A stretch of 64,000 bases of DNA from Delphinapterus leucas (lineage: Eukaryota > Chordata > Mammalia > Artiodactyla > Monodontidae), in contig NW_022098026.1 of assembly GCF_002288925.2 (NCBI RefSeq), positions 18,127,290 to 18,191,289 on the forward strand. The letters run 5' to 3'. The position numbers were made by a program, and so were the translations under genes. Shown here in pieces: positions 33,655 to 47,224 of this stretch; the stretch's first letter is position 1, and each line of letters begins with the position of its first letter. The notes beneath the pieces were generated by a model that saw only the letters and a program-made list of their open reading frames with translations, was not told the DNA's origin and searched no databases.

Positions 33655-34228
<574 letters not shown>

Positions 34229-34229
34229 G

Positions 34230-34780
34230 AGATCTGTTGGGTATCTCTGGGGTGGTAACTAAGTGTTTACCTGGCAGCATGGGTCTGGAAAAAGAAAGGC
34301 CATCAAACTAGAGATGGAGGCTTGGGGGTCATCAAATATAAGAGGGTGAAATCACCTACTGGTGGAGAGGGCAGGGTGCTCAGAGGCACAAGAGGACCAG
34401 CAGGAGGACCACAGGGGCAAGGAAGCAGGTGGCACCCATGCCAAAGGCTGCTGAGAGGCCTGGCGGCCGGGAAACTCTGAGGTCACAGGGTCTGTCAAGA
34501 GCCACAGCTGCAGAGAACTGGGGCTGTATTTACAGGGCAGATTTCTGCAGAGCAAAGAGGAGTGGAGGATGATCTGTGTAGAGTCAGTGGGTGTGAAACT
34601 CCCTCCACGTGGTGATCGAGGGAAGGAGCAAGATGGGGCAACAGCCGGAGGAGGAACGGGAGGCGGCAACGTGGAGGGAAAGCTTTTAGAAGAGAGGCGA
34701 TGTTAGTGGTTTGTTGGGGGGAAGAGAGAGAGAGGCTGAAGTCACCAAAGAAAGGAGTTTGTTGGTGGCACAAGGGCTCT
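34230..34780 (-). repeat. Antisense L2 fragment, right of the pseudogene
   Basis: 'gagatggaggcttgggggtc', 'gtgaaatcacctactggtgg' and 'gaccagcaggaggaccacag' follow antisense L2 with gaps. It seems to continue the L2 left of the RPL17 copy. Confidence 0.5.
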
Positions 34781-36241
34781 GTGTGTGCAGGAGGATGTGG
34801 GTGAGTGTGAGGGCCACGTGCGGATCAGGAATGGGGATGAGGATGGGCCACGTTGTGGACTGTTTGAGAGTAATGCGGCCGGCAAGGAGCACCCCGTCTC
34901 CTGACTTCTGCTGTCTCAGTGAAGTAGGGGGAAGGGGAGACGGGGCCCCCCAAACTGTAGAAGCCTGTCCACTCCTCTCTCCAGCTCAGAGCCAGGCTTG
35001 GCGGGGAAGGGGTGAGGTGGCCTCAGAAGGTGAGCTTGATGGGCACCCTGTAGACTGGTGACACCCCAGACCCCCCTCCCAAGTTCCCTGAGGAAGCAGT
35101 GTTCTTTCAGCCATAAACCTTTGATCTGCACCAAATCCTCTTAAATTACTTTCTGTTTTCTGCCTGGACCACTTTCCAGGGTGACCAGTCCTGTCTTTGC
35201 TCCCTGTTCACAGAGAGAGAGTCAGAAAACTGGAAGCCCTGCCCAGACCCCTGACCCCCACCTCCTCTTTCACAGGTTTCGGAGACTAAGGCCTGAGGGC
35301 AGGATGTGTACATCCGGGGTCACCTGGCAAACCAGGATCAGCCTGAGCCCAGACCCTTTTTCCATCACTTTCTGTTGTCGGACAGGTTGGAGGGTCCTCT
35401 AAAATCATCTTCATTTGCATTTTGCAGGGGTGAGGAGGAAATGATAGCTCCTCTGGAGGGGCAGGAAAGGCGGGGGCGTGCCTCAGCCAGAGAGGGAAGT
35501 CCACAGGGCCCTCAGGGCCCGCAGAACAGACGTCAGGCTTGTCCTGCCTTCTCACAGCCCCTCAGGAGAGAGGTGAGGGGCTGCCCTTGGACGTCTGGCT
35601 TCTCTGGTGCCTGGAGCCCCCTGTCTGGCCGATCCAAGATGGAAGAGAGGCCACCTTCCACAGCCCAGAGACTCTAGAGCTTCAGATTCTCTTCCCTGGA
35701 GCACTGACTCAAGGACTAAAGTCAGTTTCCATGTCACGGGGGAACTGTCTGAGATACAGACTCCTTCGACACCAGTCAAAGCCATGTGCCTTTCCCTCAC
35801 CTGGCTGTCTGCCCAGTGCCAGCTTGCTGAGCTGAGGAACCAGCCCATCATCACACGTGCCCTCCCAGACACAATCCAGAGTCAGGGTCCTTCACCAAAA
35901 ACTGCCCAATAGTGGGCTTTCCGACCCTGTGGCAGGTCCTTTGAGAAGTTTTATGCCCAAGATGGGACTCCACAGTTAAAGCTGATTTGGACAATCAAAT
36001 TGCCTTCAACCATCCAGGGACATTAATTAAGCAGGTACCATCCGTCTGCAAGATGCTGGGGCAGCATCACCAGAGGGGCTGGAGCTGCAAGGAGAAACTG
36101 GGCGCCACAAAAGAGGGGGGACTGGAACTGGTTCCACAGGTGGATCTGGGGGAACAACCCTGGGCTCTTCCCGGCTCAGGCCCCTCCTTCTGAGGAAGGA
36201 TCGGGGGTGGCTGGGTGGATGGAGGGAGGGATGTCGCTCAC

Positions 36242-36413
36242 CTGCCATTGCCGTACTTGATGCGAATGTCGCGGCTGCGGTTGAGCTCCTTGCCGTCCTT
36301 GAACCAGCGGTAGGAGGGCTGGGGGTTACCAGCTGCTGCCTCACACTTCAGTGATTGCTTCTCACCCACCTGTCCTGTCTGGCTCTTCATCTTCTTCAGC
36401 TTGGGCCGGGTGG
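36242..36413 (-). CDS. NRG2: NRG2 Ig-domain exon, amino half
   Basis: 172-bp exon with acceptor atccccacag and donor gtgagc. It completes Ala (G|CC), reads TRPKLKKMKSQTGQVGEKQS, LKCEAAAGNPQPSYRWFKDG and KELNRSRDIRIKYGNG, and ends with AG of Arg. It holds the first Ig cysteine (LKCEA) and the core Trp (YRWFKDG). It is the first exon shared by all Ig-containing forms, so both alternative first exons must end in phase 1, as the one at 54541 does. It covers residues 29-86 of the model. Confidence 0.98.
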
Positions 36414-36639
36414 CTGTGGGGATACAAGGCAGGAGGTGAGCGTGTTGGTGGTGGGGCAGCGCCAAGCATGCGCAGCAGAGGAAGGGCCACTGTCCTTGGG
36501 GGGTGGGGAAGAGGGTGAGCCTGGGGAGCCACCCCTCCTGGTGTCATTTCCTAGTTCAAATCAATAAGCCTTCACAGAGGGTCTGCGTTGATGTCAGTGT
36601 GGGTACCGCCTATGGAGAGTTTTCCTTCATGCCTGGAAT

Positions 36640-36800
36640 GGTACTCAGAGCTTGATACACATTAGCTGATGAAAATCACCCCGTGAGTTCATTGCAATGA
36701 TTAAACCCATTTACAGATGGGGAAAACTGAGGCTCAGAGTGGTGAAGTCACCTCCCCAAGGGGCTGGAACTGGAATTCAAACCCAGGTCTCCTTGACTTC
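36640..36800 (-). repeat. MIR SINE, antisense
   Basis: 'aacccatttacagatgggga', 'aactgaggctcagagtggtg' and 'ggaattcaaacccaggtctc' are MIR phrases. Confidence 0.82.
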
Positions 36801-37389
36801 AGTGCTCATGATCTAATTCCTGTCCTAGACCCCCAGGCCTATGCTGGGCCCAGAGGACACAAGTGGACCAAAATGACAGACACAGCTCCTGCCCTCAGGA
36901 AGTTCAGTCTAGCAGAGGAGCTGGAACCTGGCATTGACATCACAGCGTGGTTTATGGAGGCCTGGGGGTGCTGAAGCCCAGAGGCGTGTCCCCAACCTAG
37001 ACTGCGGGAGGAGCTAACTCAGCTGAGAGCTAAAGGATGGGGGAGCTAGAAGGGAGGGAGGTGGCCCAGGCTGTGGTTTATCAGAATCGCACGTGGTCAG
37101 CAAGGTGAGCTGCCCTGAATGGGTGAAGTGGTGTGGCTGTGTGGGGGATGGGGCCTGGGGCTACACTGGTGGGCACAGGGCTGCAGGGCTGCAAATGCCA
37201 AGCTAAGAAGTTTCTCCCATTTTTCTTGAACACCATTCTATTTCCACCTGCCCTGGTCTCCCATGTTTCATCTCCTTGCCCCCCTCCCTCTAACAACCTA
37301 AAAAAAGAAAAGGAAAAAGTACTCTGTTCTTAGGACAGTGATGGCAAGTCCCTGCTCCCTGCTGGGGTGTGTGATAATTTCCACTGGGA

Positions 37390-37560
37390 CAGCCCTGTAA
37401 AGGATACTCAGTGCCTTTGTGTGTGCTCTCATTTGGTCACCGAGCTCTGTAAGGCAAGTGTCATGCTAACATAAAGGGTGAAGATGAGACTCAGGTTAAG
37501 AAACTTGGCCAAGGTCACCCAGCCAGGCAGCCACAGAGCCCAGGTATCTGGATTTGCAGT
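37390..37560 (-). repeat. MIR SINE, antisense
   Basis: 'gagactcaggttaagaaact' and 'ggccaaggtcacccagccag' follow antisense MIR. Confidence 0.7.
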
Positions 37561-37899
37561 GTGTCAGGCTTGTAGCAGGCCGGTGTCTGCTTTTGCAGCC
37601 TCAATGGCTCTCTTTGAGGAACAGAGAAACTGGTTGAAGGGAGGGTCTGCTGGGGCCAGAGAGTTGTCTGGGGACTGACTGACCCTGTCTAGGCCATTGG
37701 TCCTTCCCCCACCCGTTCAGAGTCACAGCTCAAGCTGGCTCTGGATAAAGACAGGTGAGAGGGCCTGGCTACAGGGGCCCCTCACTGAACCTAACCCTGG
37801 GCTGCTGCTTTTAGTAGGGAGTAGATGAGCGTGGGGTACAGGGGTAGAGGGAGCATGGAGAGAAAGTGCTCCCAAAGCCTTAAAAAATATAGTACACAG

Positions 37900-38830
37900 A
37901 TTCAAAAAAATGGTGCTTGTGAAATGATTTTGTTCATTTTAGAAAATTCGAAAATACAAATGGATAAAAGAAAATAAAATCATCCATTATCCTAGTACTT
38001 ACCAGTATTTAAAACACACATACACACACACACACACATATGCACCTACACATCTATTTTTAAACAAAGTGGGATCAGTGCCAGTAACATGTTTCTTTCA
38101 TGTAATGAAACACTGTAAGCCTTTCACCTTGGCATTAACTATTAATAACATTTTGCAAAGTGACTTCTATAGGACAGGCATATCCAGAAAGAGGATAATA
38201 GATACTACTTAAGAAAACGGTTCCACGAGCAAATCAGTTTGGGAAACACGTGGGTAAACATTAAAGAAGTATCTTCATTGACTTCAGTATGATTCCCCAA
38301 GTAAGGGTCTTGGAGCTTTGTTGGGAAACCCTTGACTTTATTTCCTTGAAATGCTATTATCTGGAATAAGTTCTATAACATAACAACTTATGTGTGTATA
38401 TATTTATAGATATATAAATATTTTAATAGAGAATATATTCACATGATTCAAAATTCAAGAAGTGAAAAGGGGTATATGGCTTAAAAAACAGATCTCCCTC
38501 TAACTTCTGACCAAGGCCACACAGTTGCCTTTCTAGAAGGCAATCAATTTTATCAGTTCCTTTTACATCCTTTCAGAGACCTTTTAAGCATAAACAAAAA
38601 CTCCTAGTATTTACACACACATTTTTTCCCTATAGCACCATTTTTAGGGTTGCATAATATTCCTGAATGGGTGAATCAGAACTTATGTAACCAATTCCTA
38701 CTGTGGAGCATTCAGCATACATTCTCCCCTGCCTCACCACACCCCATCACAGACAAGCCCAGAGGAACACCATTGCAGCTTCATACAGTGTATATATCCA
38801 GTGCACATCAACCTTTGCACATATCCAGTG
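37900..38830 (-). repeat. Old L1-like sequence, antisense, with (CA)n
   Basis: AT-rich region with 'agtgggatcagtgccagtaa', a (CA)n run at about 38014-38038, and 'gggttgcataatattcctga', wording typical of antisense L1M 3' ends. Strongly diverged; could be two fragments. Confidence 0.5.
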
Positions 38831-38839
38831 TATACTGCT

Positions 38840-39080
38840 GTAAGGGCAGTGAGGCTCCTGACTCAGACTGCCTGTATTCAAACCCAGGCTTTGCTATTTG
38901 TTAGTTCTATGTCCTCAGGCTATTGCCTTAATCCTTCTGTGCCTCAGCTTCCTCATCTGTAAAACACAGGTGATAAAAACAGCTCCTACCTCGTGGGATG
39001 ATGACTGAGGATTATATGAGATAAGGGATGTAGAGCTCTGGCACGCACAGAGCATTTAATAAAGGTTAGCTATTACTGTT
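38840..39080 (+). repeat. MIR SINE, near full length
   Basis: 'cctgtattcaaacccaggct', 'cttcctcatctgtaaaacac' and 'gcatttaataaaggttagct' follow MIR along most of its length. Confidence 0.85.
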
Positions 39081-39089
39081 ATTATTATC

Positions 39090-39660
39090 CACAATTATTT
39101 CCTAAGGCAATCATCCTAAAAGTGGAATTGCTGCACCAGAAAGGTGTGCAATTTTCCTCAGCTTTACACTTTGCCAAACTGCGTTCTAGAAAGGTTGCAC
39201 CAATTTGCACTCCCACCAGTGAACGATGGTGCCTGTTTTTTCCACACCCTCACCAACATGAGGTATTATCATGTATTTAATCTCTGCCAATTAGCTAGGC
39301 AAAAGGTAATGCCTCTTTGTTGTTTTCATTTGCACTTATTTGATACCTGGTGAGGCTGACCGCTTTTCATAAGTGTATTGGCTCATTGTATTTCTTCTTT
39401 TTGAATTGCCTGTTCTTGTCTGTACTCTTGTTTTTCTACTGGGTGCTCATCTTCTTACTGATCTGTAAGAGTTCTTTATAAATAGTAAGGCTATTCACCT
39501 TTTGCTACAATGTTTTTCCCCAATTACCTGCTTCTTACATTTTTAAATGCCGGTTTATTGTTTTGGGTTTTTTTTTTTTTTTTTGACACTCGGAGGTTTT
39601 ATGTGTATCAACCTATCAATCTGTGGGACTTTCTGGAACTTCATTATTCTAGTGTGATTG
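39090..39660 (-). repeat. L1 LINE 3' fragment, antisense
   Basis: 'agtggaattgctgcaccaga', 'caatttgcactcccaccagt', 'ttgaattgcctgttcttgtc' and 'gatctgtaagagttctttat' are antisense L1M wording. Confidence 0.82.
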
Positions 39661-40509
39661 AAGCCCTGCCTCAGCATCCTTCTCCCTTACCTACACCCCA
39701 CTGTCCTCCGTCTGCTTGCTCTCGGGGCCCGTCACTCCTTATCAATAGTTATTAACCCTAGATGCTAATGAGAACCATATGGGAAGCTTTAAAAAGTGTG
39801 TCAGTGCCAGGGACATTGTTCTGGACATTCTGAAGCAGGACCTGTGAGGATGGGTCCAGGTATGTGGGTTTTAAAAATATATAATAAATACGTAACATAC
39901 TCTAGGCAAGAGCACATATTGTAAGTGTAGAGCTTGACAGCTGGCTGCAAGCTGAACACATCTTCACAGGCGGCTTTGCTCCAATGTTGGGTTGACACCC
40001 AGTGATCTAACCTCTTGGTCACTTGGTGACCTGCAACTAGGCTCCTCCCCCTCCTCGTGAACTGGGGACACAGAGAGCTCTTCTCAAGTTCTAAGGTGCC
40101 TCCTTCCCCTGCTTGGAGAGTGTTGACCTTCCCTGAAGTTCTGAGGTTAGGGAGACCCCTGACCCCACCCTCCCCAACCCAGGCTCCCTTCCTCCCAGTG
40201 AGCCAGGGTGGGGGTGGTGGAATACCTGGTGGGAGGAGGTGGTGCTTCCTGACAAGTCCTGGCACCCTGTGCCCTGAGCCCGAGGCCACTGCTTAATGGT
40301 GGTGGTAATGGTTACACAGAGACTGACCCAGAAACAGCAGACACGACCCCAGTTCAGAGGGCCCGAGGAACTGGGGGCTTCAAGGTCGTTCCCTGCCACC
40401 AATGGGAAACCCAGCACAGCATTTCAGATGACAAGGAGCCACCCCATCTAGTGAGAACCTTGTGTGACCTGACCCGAGTGACAGTCCCCTCACTTCAGAA
40501 CAACCCCAT

Positions 40510-40800
40510 CCAGTTCACTTTTTCCCCATTCATTCACCCTACTATATACCAGGCACTGTTCCGGGCCCTGCGTGTACAGTGGTGAACAAGGCAGATGAAC
40601 TTCCTGCTCTTGGGAGCCTGCATTAGAGTGAGGAGAGTAGATAACAGCAAACAATCTCAGGAAATATGAGGCAGTGATAAGCTCCTGGATAAAGGCCTTG
40701 AGGGGTGAATGAGCTTGGTGAGTTCAAGGGATAAAAGAGGCCCAGGTGGCTAGGAGATTCTGGGAGGCAGGGGAGCCTGGAGAAGTAGGCCCAGGTGACT
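40510..40800 (-). repeat. L2 LINE fragment, antisense
   Basis: 'ctatataccaggcactgttc', 'acagtggtgaacaaggcaga' and 'gcagtgataagctcctggat' follow antisense L2. A weaker continuation may lie at 41340-41430. Confidence 0.65.
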
Positions 40801-42005
40801 GACATGAGGCTGTGTGAGCTAGGACGAAAAGTCTGGGTTTGTTTTGCCTCCCCCCGCCACTTTTTATGTGCTTACTAGAAAACTTTAAATTACATATGTG
40901 GATCGCATTATATTCCTGTTAGACAGCACTGGGCTAAAGGATGGCAATAAAAACCACCATACATTTCAATCATGCTGTGTTCTTTACGAAGAGTCTTCTT
41001 TTCTGTCTCTTAACAGTTCCTCACGAGCATCATCTGAGATACTGAAAGCCTATGTCTCCTGCTCTAGCAGCATCCAGTCCTGGTCCCTGTTCACAGATAC
41101 CTTAGTTCACGGCTCTTTGAAAGCCAAGGATGTGTGTTTTGAAAACGAATGGGACCCCGTGAACAGGCTGCATTTTTTACTTCAAGCAAGTCCCTTGGAG
41201 AGAGGAGCGGCAGCCCAGGAAGAACACCCCGCAGGTGGCACTGGGAACACTGCCCAGAGGACCTCTGTACCCTCACTCCTGGGCCTGGAGCCCTGTCAGG
41301 CTTTCTGCAGTGAGGAGCGTGGACAACCTGCGCAAGATGGCCCTGGAGTTTTGTAGATGTGATGGGAGGTATCAGAGGCTTATAAGTCGGGGAATGACTT
41401 GATCTTACTTTACTTTCTGCATTTTAAGCTCGTTCTTATCCTGAGCCACCATTGCTTCTCCCACTGCATCCCATTGGATTCAGTACCAGACCCTGGGAAC
41501 ACCTGGGACAACGCTAAGAGGCTGCTGACACAGCAGACTTTGAGGAGCTGAAAATAGAGCTTACCAGGCCTCAGACATGAGTGGGCCAGCCCTAGCCCCA
41601 GCCTGGGCACCATCTCTGAGCCAGGTCCGGTATTGTCTGGGTCACTCTTATAGCCCAGGGCCCAGAATGCAATGCTAGTGTGAGGTATGGAGACCACTGT
41701 ACCGTGTCCCTGGAGTGTCTTGGGGTCAGAGCTGAACCAAGCAGAGACACAGTCTTCCTGGGGTGGATGGGATCTGTCAGGACAAGAGCTGAAGCAACCC
41801 AGTGGGTAGGCTCTCAGCCCCTAGTCAGTCAAACCTGTGTTTACTAAGTGCTACTATGTGCCATGTCCTGTGCTGTCCCAGACAGAAATGATCTAGCCCT
41901 ATATGGAGCAACCACTCCTACCCACCAAGGAGCTTAGCTTGTTCCTCTCTGTTATTGTTTTGTTACATAAGAAATACATTCTTGATGTAGAAAAATTGCA
42001 CAGTG

Positions 42006-42363
42006 TGGGCTTCCCTGGTGGCGCAGTGGTTAAGAATCCACCTGCCAACGCAGGGGACATGGCTTCGAGCCCTGGTCCGGGAATATCCCACAAACCGTGG
42101 AGCAACTAAGCCCGTGCGCCACAACTACTGAGCCTGCACCCTAGAGCCCGTGAGCCACAACTACTGAGGCCACGTGCCACAACTACTGAAGCCCGCGCGT
42201 CTAGAGCCCGTGCTCAGCAACAAGAGAAGCCACCGCAATGAGAAGCCCGTGCACCGCAACGAAGAGTAGCCCCCGCTTGCCACAACTAGAGAAAGCCTGC
42301 GCGCAGCAACGAAGACCCAACTCAGCCAAAGATAAAATAAATAAATAAGTAACTTTATTAAAA
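42006..42363 (+). mobile_element. CHR-type tRNA-Glu SINE, full length, with target-site duplication
   Basis: Begins tgggcttccctggtggcgca and runs through repeated 'cacaactactga' units, 'gcaacgaagagtagcccccg' and 'gaagacccaactcagccaaa' to an A/T-rich tail. It is flanked by a perfect 15-bp duplication, aaaaattgcacagtg at 41991-42005 and 42364-42378. It sits at the edge of an old L1-like remnant (42379-42660). The tRNA-like head keeps Pol III-like boxes but is not a tRNA gene. Confidence 0.95.
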
Positions 42364-42378
42364 AAAAATTGCACAGTG

Positions 42379-42660
42379 CAAGTAAGGAAAAAGAAAAGCA
42401 CATTTAAATCCATTCAATTACCACCAGAGAGAAAACCACTGTCAACATTTTCAAATACTTCCTGCAAGACTCTTCTCTTGAAAACGTTTTATAGCCTACT
42501 TTTCTTGGTTAACATATTATGAAGACATTTCCCCAAATCTAGAAATACAGATCTAAATCATTTTAAAGGCTGCATAATATTCTGTTGTTCAGAGGAACTT
42601 GTTCAGTTGTCTCCAACGTTCTGCTAATGTTAACAATACGGCCATAAACTTCTCTATAAA
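42379..42660 (-). repeat. Old L1-like remnant, antisense
   Basis: 'agaaaaccactgtcaacatt', 'acatttccccaaatctagaa' and 'aggctgcataatattctgtt' resemble the antisense L1M 3' end. Confidence 0.5.
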
Positions 42661-42843
42661 TTCAGCTTTGCAGCCAAAGGGAGGGCTCACAGTCCTGAGG
42701 GTCTGTGCTTATTTCCCCACACAGAGAGGGCACCCTAAAGGCCCAGCACACAGGACAGCGGACAGACGGACAGACGAGAGGCATCAGGTAGAAGCAAGAG
42801 GAAGATCTGTGTTCAAAAGAAGGGGGTGGAGATTCCCAATTCC

Positions 42844-42892
42844 CTGCTTCCCCGGGGGCTGCTGCTTCCCCGGGGGCTGCTGCTTCCCCCCC
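42844..42892 (+). repeat. 18-bp minisatellite, about 2.7 copies
   Basis: Unit ctgcttccccgggggctg at 42844-42861, repeated exactly at 42862-42879, with a partial third copy that changes to ccccccccggg. Confidence 0.9.
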
Positions 42893-44829
42893 GGGTGCTG
42901 GGGCAGACAGCAAGTTGATGGCCTAGGTGGCCCTAGGGTGTTGTTCAGCCCGCCCTTCACCACCTCTAGTGTCTCCTCAGACCAAGCCCTGTCTACTGAG
43001 CTCCCATCCTCCTTGAGAGGTCACTTCGGCCCGTTCCCGTCCCAGTCCTGCTGCTTAGGGCCCACCTAAGCTCTCTGGGGTAGGGGTGTGGGCGTGTGGG
43101 CACAGCTCTTTTGGCAGCTTTCTAACAACAAGAGGAAAGTCTCTCAGGGATGACCCAGGTCTCCGCAAAAAGATCTCCCTTGATAAGGGATCCCGTAAAA
43201 CCTTAAGACACATCTCAGTTGCCACGAGTCGGGCCATGGTTGATCTGGGGGCTTCTGCTTTCTCATCACCCGATGCCAAGCCGGGGCACCTGGCCCGCAT
43301 CTGTGTGGCAGGGAATCCCCAGAAAGCACCTCACTGAAGAGAACAACAACAGTAAGAACAACCAGGGCTGCTCCTTTCCCACATCCCAGCCCCGAGGCCA
43401 GGCAGTACCGCTGCTGCCAGCAACTTGACCTCATTCCTCTCGGCAGTGGGCGGTGGGTGCGGAGCCTGCAGAGATCTGAGAGCAAGACGGACGCCTGGGA
43501 CAGGGCCAGGCAGCCCAGCCAGGCGGACCAGGCCCGGCCTCCCTCCCGACAACCAGGGCGCAGGGGCAGCGGACTCCTAAAAGGGTTAATGGTCCCCACC
43601 TCATGACTAAGGCTGAGCAGTCCCCTTTGCAGGGCAACACCTGGAAACAATGCGGCCAGCCTGCCTGGCATCAAAGTCTCCCACTGTCCTGCTGCTGATG
43701 GGCTGTGGGCCAGCCCCCTCCCCACCCCTCCCCCACCCAGAAGTGACCACGACCTCTGGGAGGTTAATTACAGACTCCAAGTTCAAATGAGAAAGAAAGA
43801 AGAAACAACAACTAAAAACACAGCTGGTTTAAGTGAGCACAGAGGGCCTACTCTGAAACCGGCCCTCAGGTATCCTCCCAGGAGCCTGCAGAAAAGCCAT
43901 TTGATACCCACAGGCCAGGCCTCCCAAAGGGAGTGTGTCCCTGCTGGGCCTCTTGGCTTTCCCTGAGCCACCTTTCCTCAGCCAACCAGGCCCAGCCTGG
44001 TGCCTGGGCTTGCCTTGCCTGCTTCTCACACCATCCAACAAATACCCACCTCAGTCCCTATGATGTACCAGCCACCTACCAGCCATCAGGGATATGGTGC
44101 TAAGCAAGACAACGTGGCCGCTGCCATGGGCTCCACTGAGGCTGGGAGTGGAGTGAAAGCCAGCCCAGACCTAATGGGCTCTTAGCTCAACAGGCCAGGT
44201 GCCTGACACCTCAGCTACAAGGTAGAGAAGAGGGGCCAGGGCTGGCTGGGGATGGGAGCTAGAGAGAGCAGATGCTGGTCCAGGGGCGTGGGTGAAGAGA
44301 GGGGAAGGGAGGAAGGAGGAGGACACAAAGCAGCTCCAAGAACAACTGAGATGGTTCCTGCCTTAAAGCCTCGCCTGCCCATCCAGAAGCACCCATCCAC
44401 TGACACCCAACCCTACAGTGCGAGGGCAGGGCAAGAACAGGCCTTTCTTGACCACCAGGGCCAACACTATGCCCCTCCCTTCCCCCAGCCCCCTCTGCCA
44501 GGAGCCCGACGGCCTGACAGAAACACTGCCGCCTCGGGACCCTCCCAAGACAGAGATGCCCAGCCCCGGGAGTCAGGCAGGTCTACGCCACAGTTCCTCA
44601 CCTAGGTTCAGGGCTGAGACATGGGGACAGGAGCAGCAGAGATGGGGGACTGCGGGGGATGTCACCTATGTCTGGGGAGACTGCACAGGTTCACAGAGCA
44701 GGGGCACCAGTTGCTGGGGTGGCATACGGCTCCCTGGTTCTTACCAGTGCTCGGGGGCACAGACCGCAGACACCTAGAGTTGGCACAGAGGAAGCCGTGC
44801 ATAGCAGAGGAAAGAGCGGTAACCGAGGA

Positions 44830-44950
44830 CACAGTAGTTCAGGTCTTTGTCCTGGTCTCCCAATTTTCCAACTGTCCGCCCTTAAGTAAGTAGTTTAGCC
44901 TTTCTGCGCCTCAGATGACTCATCTATAAACCACACTCTGCCTATTTTAG
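44830..44950 (+). repeat. MIR SINE fragment
   Basis: 'gtttagcctttctgcgcctc' and 'gatgactcatctataaacca' match the MIR 3' half. Confidence 0.65.
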
Positions 44951-46349
44951 AGGAACGGGGCAAGAGAAAGCTCTCTATGGAGGGATGGAAGAGATTATCA
45001 TCTCTTTGGCTGCTGGAGGTAGAGGTAGGGACAACAGAGATGACCGTCCTGCAAGGCCATTACCATTTGCCCAACTCTGTTTAAGCTCCTCACTGAGCAA
45101 GGATGGGCCCTGGCCTCGGAGAACCCTCTGGAGGCCTGCTGCTGATGGACTAGGCTTCCCCTTGTTCAAGGAACCCAGAGAGAAAGAGAGCTGAGGAGGG
45201 GAATCCCAGAGTCCCTTTTCCCTTTGGGACAGGTCTGCACTTCCCACCTCATCAGCCTGGCTGGAGAAAGTTGTTCCTGAAGCTCTAGGTCAGCGGAAAA
45301 TGAAGTGGGGGTGGGAAAAGGGGAGGCACCTTATACACCAGACAAGACTGGCTTCTCAACCTGGGATGCATGCAAAGCCACAGGATGACCTCAGGGCCTC
45401 TTTCTGAAGGGTTTGCCAAGCTCATTAGTAAGGAAAAGCAGCACCTTTGTATTAAAACAAACAGATCTATGGTGGAGTACACTTGCAAGTTCCTGTGGAT
45501 TTTTAAGATAAAATAAAAATACAAGAATTCAAAGAAATGTTGGGTTTCAGGGGAAAAAGTCTTAGCAGGCCTGATACAGGTAAGGATACAGGCCTACGTG
45601 CTCACCAAATGCAGATACCTCACTGGGTTCTGGGGTCCCCCACGTTGCCAGAGGCCTGGCCACCCTCCCTACAAGTTATCCTTGGAGAGTCCTGGCCTAA
45701 GCACTCTGGAGTCTGGGAGGGCTGAGTTGTGGTCTTTGTGGTCCAGGCTAGTGAGCCAGGGGGCTGGAAAGAACTCACCCTAAAACAGATCACTGTCTGG
45801 ATCGGCAGTCAGTAGCTCACGAACAGCACGGGGGAAAACCAGTTTCTCCATCTTCTCTCCCAAGACTGCTCTTTCTCCTGAGTTCCCACTTTCAGTCACC
45901 TTGTCATCTGTGACAACTCTGTGTCTCTCCCCAAAGGTGGAGACCAATCACCTTCTACCAAGCCTCACCCTCCTAAGCCTCCATCGTCTGCCAGGCCCTG
46001 GTTTAGGCTATATTGGTCCCCCAGCCCAGAGTACCACTCTGGGAAGATTCACCTCTGTGTGCCTCTCCGACATTCAGAAACCCTCCTTGGGCTCCATGAT
46101 GTCTGTAGAAGGAAGGCTACGGGCCTGCCTTGGCTGGCAGCCAGGGTCCTCAGGGGACGCTTGCTTGGTCTGTGAATGGCCCCTTCCCAAACACAGCTCT
46201 CTGCCTTTTCCCCTACCAGTTCCCTTCAGGAATTCTATATCCCAGGCAAACCAAATCACAGGCTGATCCCCAAGTGTGCCTGTTCTGTATTCTGCCTGCC
46301 TCCGTGCCCTCTGCTCATATGCTCCGCCGCCATGTCTTTCCCCACAGAA

Positions 46350-46570
46350 GCACAGTTGAGAGTGTCAGGCACACAGGCTGGGGGTCAGACCAGTCTCGGC
46401 TTGCATTCTGGCTCTGCCCAGTGTCTTGTATAACTAGACAAGTTACTTAACCTCTCTGAGCCTTTAGTCCCTTGTCTGTAAAACAGGAACAATCTCACCC
46501 GCCTCTTAAGATTGTGGTGAGAATTAGATGGGGATAATGTATGTCAAGAACTTAGCACAGTGCCTGGAAC
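46350..46570 (+). repeat. MIR SINE
   Basis: 'aagttacttaacctctctga', 'ttgtctgtaaaacaggaaca' and 'acttagcacagtgcctggaa' are canonical MIR blocks. Confidence 0.88.
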
Positions 46571-46579
46571 AGAGAGACA

Positions 46580-46860
46580 GCTCAACAACTGGCCCTTCTT
46601 ATTCATCTAAATCCCTCGAGATCACCTCAGATGGCATGGCCTTCTCTAATCCACCGAGCCAGCAGCAACCTCTGCCTTGCACAGACTCCCTGAGCATTTC
46701 ACCTGCCCTACTTTGGGCTTTCTACCTCAGAGCAAAGTGGGTTCTTATCTTTCTAGACTGTGGGACCCTCAGGGAGGGGATGTGTGGGAGCACAGCCATA
46801 CTCCTGGTGTCTGGCACTGAGCAGGCGCTCACTGATCACTGGCTGAACAAATAAATTAGT
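46580..46860 (+). repeat. L2-like LINE 3' end
   Basis: 'catggccttctctaatccac' and 'ctagactgtgggaccctcag', ending near 'ctgaacaaataaat', follow the L2 tail loosely. Confidence 0.55.
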
Positions 46861-47224
46861 GATGTAAAGCTGGGCTGTGACTGATGGGTGCCTCACAGTG
46901 GCCCAGGTCAAGACTGCTGCGAGCATTCAGGGGAGGGTGGGGTCCCTTGACGGCTAATCCCAGGGCCCTTTCCCACCCAACACTCCTCCGCAACTCAGTC
47001 CTTTCCTTCCCCCTCAGCCAAAACAGGCATCTGCCCCAGGACAGCAGAGCTGATGGTGCAATTGGGGCCTCCCTGAAGGACTACCCTTGCTCAGCCCACC
47101 GGGCTGCTCGACAGCTGAGGGGCCCCCGGCCGTGGGCAGGAAGCTCAGCCAGGGCAGCCTCTTCCCATGAGACTGCTCTTCTTCAAATACGAGAACGGGC
47201 CACAGGCGTCTGTGTACAGGGGTG

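Noticed and set aside
42006..42080. Possible tRNA-Glu gene
   Set aside because: This is the tRNA-derived head of a CHR SINE with a long non-tRNA body, A-rich tail and target duplication. The same applies to 50620-50692 and 57337-57410.
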